This document shows, piece by piece, positions 61,541 through 64,000 of a DNA stretch of 64,000 bases. The notes beneath the pieces were generated by a model that searched no databases, had not been told where the DNA came from, and saw nothing but the letters and a program-made list of their open reading frames with translations. A program made the position numbers and the translations under genes. The stretch is taken from the NCBI RefSeq assembly GCF_000725485.1, contig NZ_JOAG01000005.1, positions 62,001-126,000 on the forward strand, given 5' to 3'. Each line of letters begins with the position of its first letter. Within the stretch, counting starts at the first letter, position 1. Source of the DNA: Nonomuraea candida (GTDB lineage: Bacteria; Actinomycetota; Actinomycetes; Streptosporangiales; Streptosporangiaceae).

Positions 61541-62950
61541 TCACGCCTCGGTGAAGCCGCGCGCGCGGCCGCCGGCGGATTCGCGGACGGCGGCGGCGAC
61601 GGCGGTGGCGACGTCCGGGTGGAAGACGCTCGGGATGATGTAGTTGGGCCCCAGCTCCTCCGGCGTGACGACCGCGGCGAGCGCGTTGGCGGCGGCCAGC
61701 AGCATCTCCTGCGTCACGCCGCTGGCCTGCGCGTCCAGCAGCCCCCGGAACACGCCGGGGAAGGCCAGCACGTTGTTGATCTGGTTGGGGTAGTCGGAGC
61801 GGCCCGTGGCGACCACGGCGGCGTGCTCGCGGGCGTCGTCGGGCGACACCTCCGGCTCGGGGTTGGCCAGCGCGAACACCACCGCGTCCTTGGCCATCGC
61901 CGCGATGTCGTCGCCGGTCAGGATGCCGGGCGCGGAGACCCCGACGAAGACGTCGGCGCCCTTGACCGCGCCGCGCAGGTCGCCGGAGTAGCCCTCGGCG
62001 TTGGTGTGGTCGGCGATCCAGCGCAGCGAGTCGTCGAGGTCGTCGCGCCCCTTGTGCACGGCGCCCAGGTAGTCGCAGACGACGACGTTGCGCGCCCCGG
62101 CCGCCAGCAGCAGCCGCAGCACGGCGTTGCCCGCCGCGCCCGCGCCCGCCATGGTGATCTTGACGTTCTCGATGTTCTTGTTCACCACCCGCAGCGCGTT
62201 GGTGAGCGCCGCCAGCACGCAGATCGCGGTGCCGTGCTGGTCGTCGTGGAAGACCGGGATGTCGAGCAGCTCGCGCAGCCGGCGCTCCACCTCGAAGCAG
62301 CGCGGCGCGCCGATGTCCTCCAGGTTGATGCCGCCGAAGCCGGGGGCGATCACCTGCACGGTGCGCACGATCTCGTCGACGTCCTGGGTGTCGAGGCAGA
62401 TCGGCCAGGCGTCGATGCCGGCGAACCGTTTGAACAGCGCCGCCTTGCCCTCCATGACCGGCAGCGCCGCCTCCGGCCCGATGTTGCCCAGCCCGAGCAC
62501 GGCCGAGCCGTCGGTGACGACGGCCACCGTGTTGCGCTTGATGGTCAGGCGGCGCGCGTCTTCCTTGTTGCGCGCGATGGCCATCGACACGCGCGCCACG
62601 CCCGGCGTGTAGGCCATGGACAGCTCGTCGCGGTTGCGCAGCGGCACCTTGGACTTCATCTCGATCTTGCCGCCGAGATGCATGAGGAACGTCCGGTCGG
62701 ACACCTTGTGGATGACGACGCCCTCGACCGCCTCGAGCTGGTCGACGATGGCCTGCGCGTGGTCGGTGTCCCTGGCCGCGCAGGTCACGTCGATGCGGAG
62801 CTTCTCATGCCCCGCGTTGGTGACGTCGAGGGCGGTCACGACGCCCCCGGCCGACTCTACGGCGTGGGTGAGCTGGCTGACGGCCTTGCCGCCGGCGGGC
62901 ACCTCAAGCCGCACGGTGATGGAGTACGACACACTCGGGACGGTCGCCAC
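61541..62950 (-). CDS. NAD-dependent malic enzyme with N-terminal ACT domain
   Basis: 469 residues from GTG 62950, with AAGGAGC upstream. ACT-like domain at 1-80 (SYSITVRLEVPAGGKAVSQL). Malic enzyme: AYTPGVARVSMAIA, TIKRNTVAVVTDGSAVLGLG, FHDDQHGTAICVLAAL, NAD fold MAGAGAAGNAVLRLL and ANPEPEV. Converts malate to pyruvate, probably under amino-acid control through the ACT domain. Confidence 0.94.
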   Translation of the reverse strand: MATVPSVSYSITVRLEVPAGGKAVSQLTHAVESAGGVVTALDVTNAGHEKLRIDVTCAARDTDHAQAIVDQLEAVEGVVIHKVSDRTFLMHLGGKIEMKSKVPLRNRDELSMAYTPGVARVSMAIARNKEDARRLTIKRNTVAVVTDGSAVLGLGNIGPEAALPVMEGKAALFKRFAGIDAWPICLDTQDVDEIVRTVQVIAPGFGGINLEDIGAPRCFEVERRLRELLDIPVFHDDQHGTAICVLAALTNALRVVNKNIENVKITMAGAGAAGNAVLRLLLAAGARNVVVCDYLGAVHKGRDDLDDSLRWIADHTNAEGYSGDLRGAVKGADVFVGVSAPGILTGDDIAAMAKDAVVFALANPEPEVSPDDAREHAAVVATGRSDYPNQINNVLAFPGVFRGLLDAQASGVTQEMLLAAANALAAVVTPEELGPNYIIPSVFHPDVATAVAAAVRESAGGRARGFTEA

Positions 62951-63006
62951 GTCAATCGCTCCTTCGGGACTGACCAAGAATCCCTCCCATGTTAGGGGGC
63001 GATTGG

Positions 63007-63636
63007 TCAATCCAGTGCCTCAGCGGCCAGGACGATCAGCTCGACGCAGGCGGGCACGGGGATGCTGGTGCTGTCGAGGACCAGATGATATTGACCGGGA
63101 TCCGCCGGATCGACCCGGTAGAAGTGGCGCACGTAGGCGGATCTGGCCCGGTCGTTGTCCTCGATGACGCGGCGCGCCTCGCGCTCGCCGAGCTCTCCCA
63201 GCGTGGCCGTCTGCCGGATCCTGCGCTGGATCGGGGCGTCGAGCCTGACGTGCAGCGCGCCGGGGTGGTCGGCCAGGACCACCGCCCCCGCCCGGCCCAG
63301 GAACACCCCGCCCCGCCGCCGGGCCGTCTCGGTGAGCAGGCGCTCGGTGTGGCGTACGAACTCCTCGGGGGCGTGCGGCATCACCCCCGGGACGTACATG
63401 TCGACGCCACCGAACGTGACGGTCGGCAGCCGCACCGCCCCGGAGAACAGCCGGCTGAGCCCGCGCTCGGCCCGGTCGTCGTGGGCCAGCGCCTCCTCCA
63501 GCGAGCAGCCCAGCTCCTCGGCCACGGCGCTGGGGATGGCGCGGTCGACGAAGGGCACGCCGAGCCGCTCGGCCACGGCCGGGCCGATCTGATGGCCGGC
63601 CGTGCCGTATGTCGCGGAAATCGTGACGACCCGCAT
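63007..63636 (-). CDS. cytidylate kinase-like family protein
   Basis: 209 residues. RVVTISATYGTAGHQIGPAV at the N-terminus replaces the canonical P-loop GPxGxGK; VFLGRAGAVVLADHPGALHV and the LID-like REARRVIEDNDRARSAYVRHFY follow. Matches the AAA_26/cytidylate-kinase-like family of unknown substrate. The stop lies 57 bases before the malic-enzyme start. Confidence 0.85.
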   Translation of the reverse strand: MRVVTISATYGTAGHQIGPAVAERLGVPFVDRAIPSAVAEELGCSLEEALAHDDRAERGLSRLFSGAVRLPTVTFGGVDMYVPGVMPHAPEEFVRHTERLLTETARRRGGVFLGRAGAVVLADHPGALHVRLDAPIQRRIRQTATLGELGEREARRVIEDNDRARSAYVRHFYRVDPADPGQYHLVLDSTSIPVPACVELIVLAAEALD

Positions 63637-63645
63637 GCCCCCAGG

Positions 63646-64000
63646 CTAGAACAGCGCGCTGGCCAATGCCCTGCGCGCCTTCACCAAGGATGGGTCGTCG
63701 GCGGGCAATGCCTCGAACAACCCGAGCAGGTGCTTCCTGGCCCGGTCGCGCTCGTCGCCCGAGGTGCGCTTGACCACGGCGATGATGCGGTCGAACGCCT
63801 CGTCGACGGAGCCGGAGAGCATCTCCAGGTCGGCGGCGAGGAGCTGGGCGTCGATGTCGGCCGGGTCCTGCATGCGCCGCTGCACGTCGGCGGGATCGGC
63901 GTCGGCCGTGCGCTTGATCAGGTTGACGCCGGCCAGCCCCATCTTGGCGTCCTCGTTGCCCGGCGCGCGGGCCAGCAGCCGCTGGTAGGCCGCGATCGCC
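63646..64000 (-). CDS. YbbN-like thioredoxin/TPR co-chaperone, C-terminal part (partial)
   Basis: The frame is open to the window edge: about 117 codons of a TPR-like tail, AIAAYQRLLARAPGNEDAKM then GLAGVNLIKRT, DIDAQLLAADLEMLSGSVDE AFDRIIAVV and LLGLFEAL. This is the C-terminal tetratricopeptide half of actinobacterial YbbN/CnoX-type proteins; the thioredoxin half lies outside. Chain end LASALF. Confidence 0.85.
   Translation of the reverse strand, partial: AIAAYQRLLARAPGNEDAKMGLAGVNLIKRTADADPADVQRRMQDPADIDAQLLAADLEMLSGSVDEAFDRIIAVVKRTSGDERDRARKHLLGLFEALPADDPSLVKARRALASALF

Overview
The window is GC-rich chromosomal DNA of a filamentous actinobacterium. Supporting signs are frequent GTG/TTG starts, a mec-cysO-cysM cysteine operon, a GylR-type glycerol operon, WhiJ/Scr1-type (XRE plus DUF5753) regulators, AmaP/DUF6286 proteins and a DUF3039 protein. 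Gene content fits the Streptosporangiales (Nonomuraea-like), but the genus is inferred, not shown.

Host layout, left to right. 1-3078: end of a glutamine-synthetase-like gene, then aldehyde dehydrogenase, SDR and a C26 gamma-glutamyl hydrolase, which together resemble a gamma-glutamylated amine (Puu-type) catabolic operon. 3191-6351: tandem glycine riboswitch, gcvT, gcvH and sdaA (glycine cleavage and serine deamination). 17084-22529: AmaP/DUF6286 pair, PLP deaminase/aldolase, DUF3618 protein, Bcp peroxiredoxin, tRNA-Leu, an HNH endonuclease gene antisense to that tRNA, and a membrane protein. 22692-27919: DesK-type kinase, NarL-type regulator and a MacB-like ABC exporter. 28110-29350: papain-fold toxin deamidase with a YrhB/Imm35-like immunity gene. 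29472-36377: molybdopterin oxidoreductase; rdgB, rph, an MFS gene of opposite strand, an MBL hydrolase and murI; a thioesterase. 36480-45539: PRC-barrel protein, Q-rich DUF3352 membrane protein, cysM-cysO-mec, DUF2017, clpS, then divergent pncB-pncA (NAD salvage), membrane proteins and a STAS protein. 45931-56660: SF2 helicase, proline-rich membrane protein, two MFS exporters (one divergent from a TetR gene), secreted M43 metalloprotease, DUF3039, YqgE, an LPYTG-anchored protein and a second TetR. 56745-61191: IclR/GylR-type regulator, glpK and glpD with two copies of one perfect 17-bp operator. 61541-64000: malic enzyme with ACT domain, cytidylate-kinase-like protein, and the end of a YbbN-like co-chaperone.

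The accessory element lies at 6221-16848 (about 10.6 kb). It is inserted in the 3' end of sdaA by a large serine recombinase that it encodes. Both hybrid att sites can be read: a 14-bp identity flanked by arms that become symmetric about the same central AA when attP and attB are reconstructed. The element supplies a replacement sdaA tail, and the displaced host tail is stranded at 16842-16946. Inside, on the plus strand, are the integrase, a possible winged-helix protein, a roughly 470-nt non-coding stretch dense in perfect hairpins, a two-finger zinc protein, a 61-residue protein, a scaffold-like protein, a P22/HK97-type major capsid protein, and a DUF3987-type ATPase behind a TTGACA promoter. 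On the minus strand are an XRE-DUF5753 regulator, a DUF6879 protein and several small proteins, mostly separated by strong terminators. I see no portal, terminase, protease or tail gene and no TraB/FtsK transfer gene. It is therefore neither a complete phage nor a typical actinobacterial ICE. It looks like a compact capsid-plus-scaffold element with its own integration, replication-like and control genes, possibly with a structured RNA, and is the most unusual part of the window.
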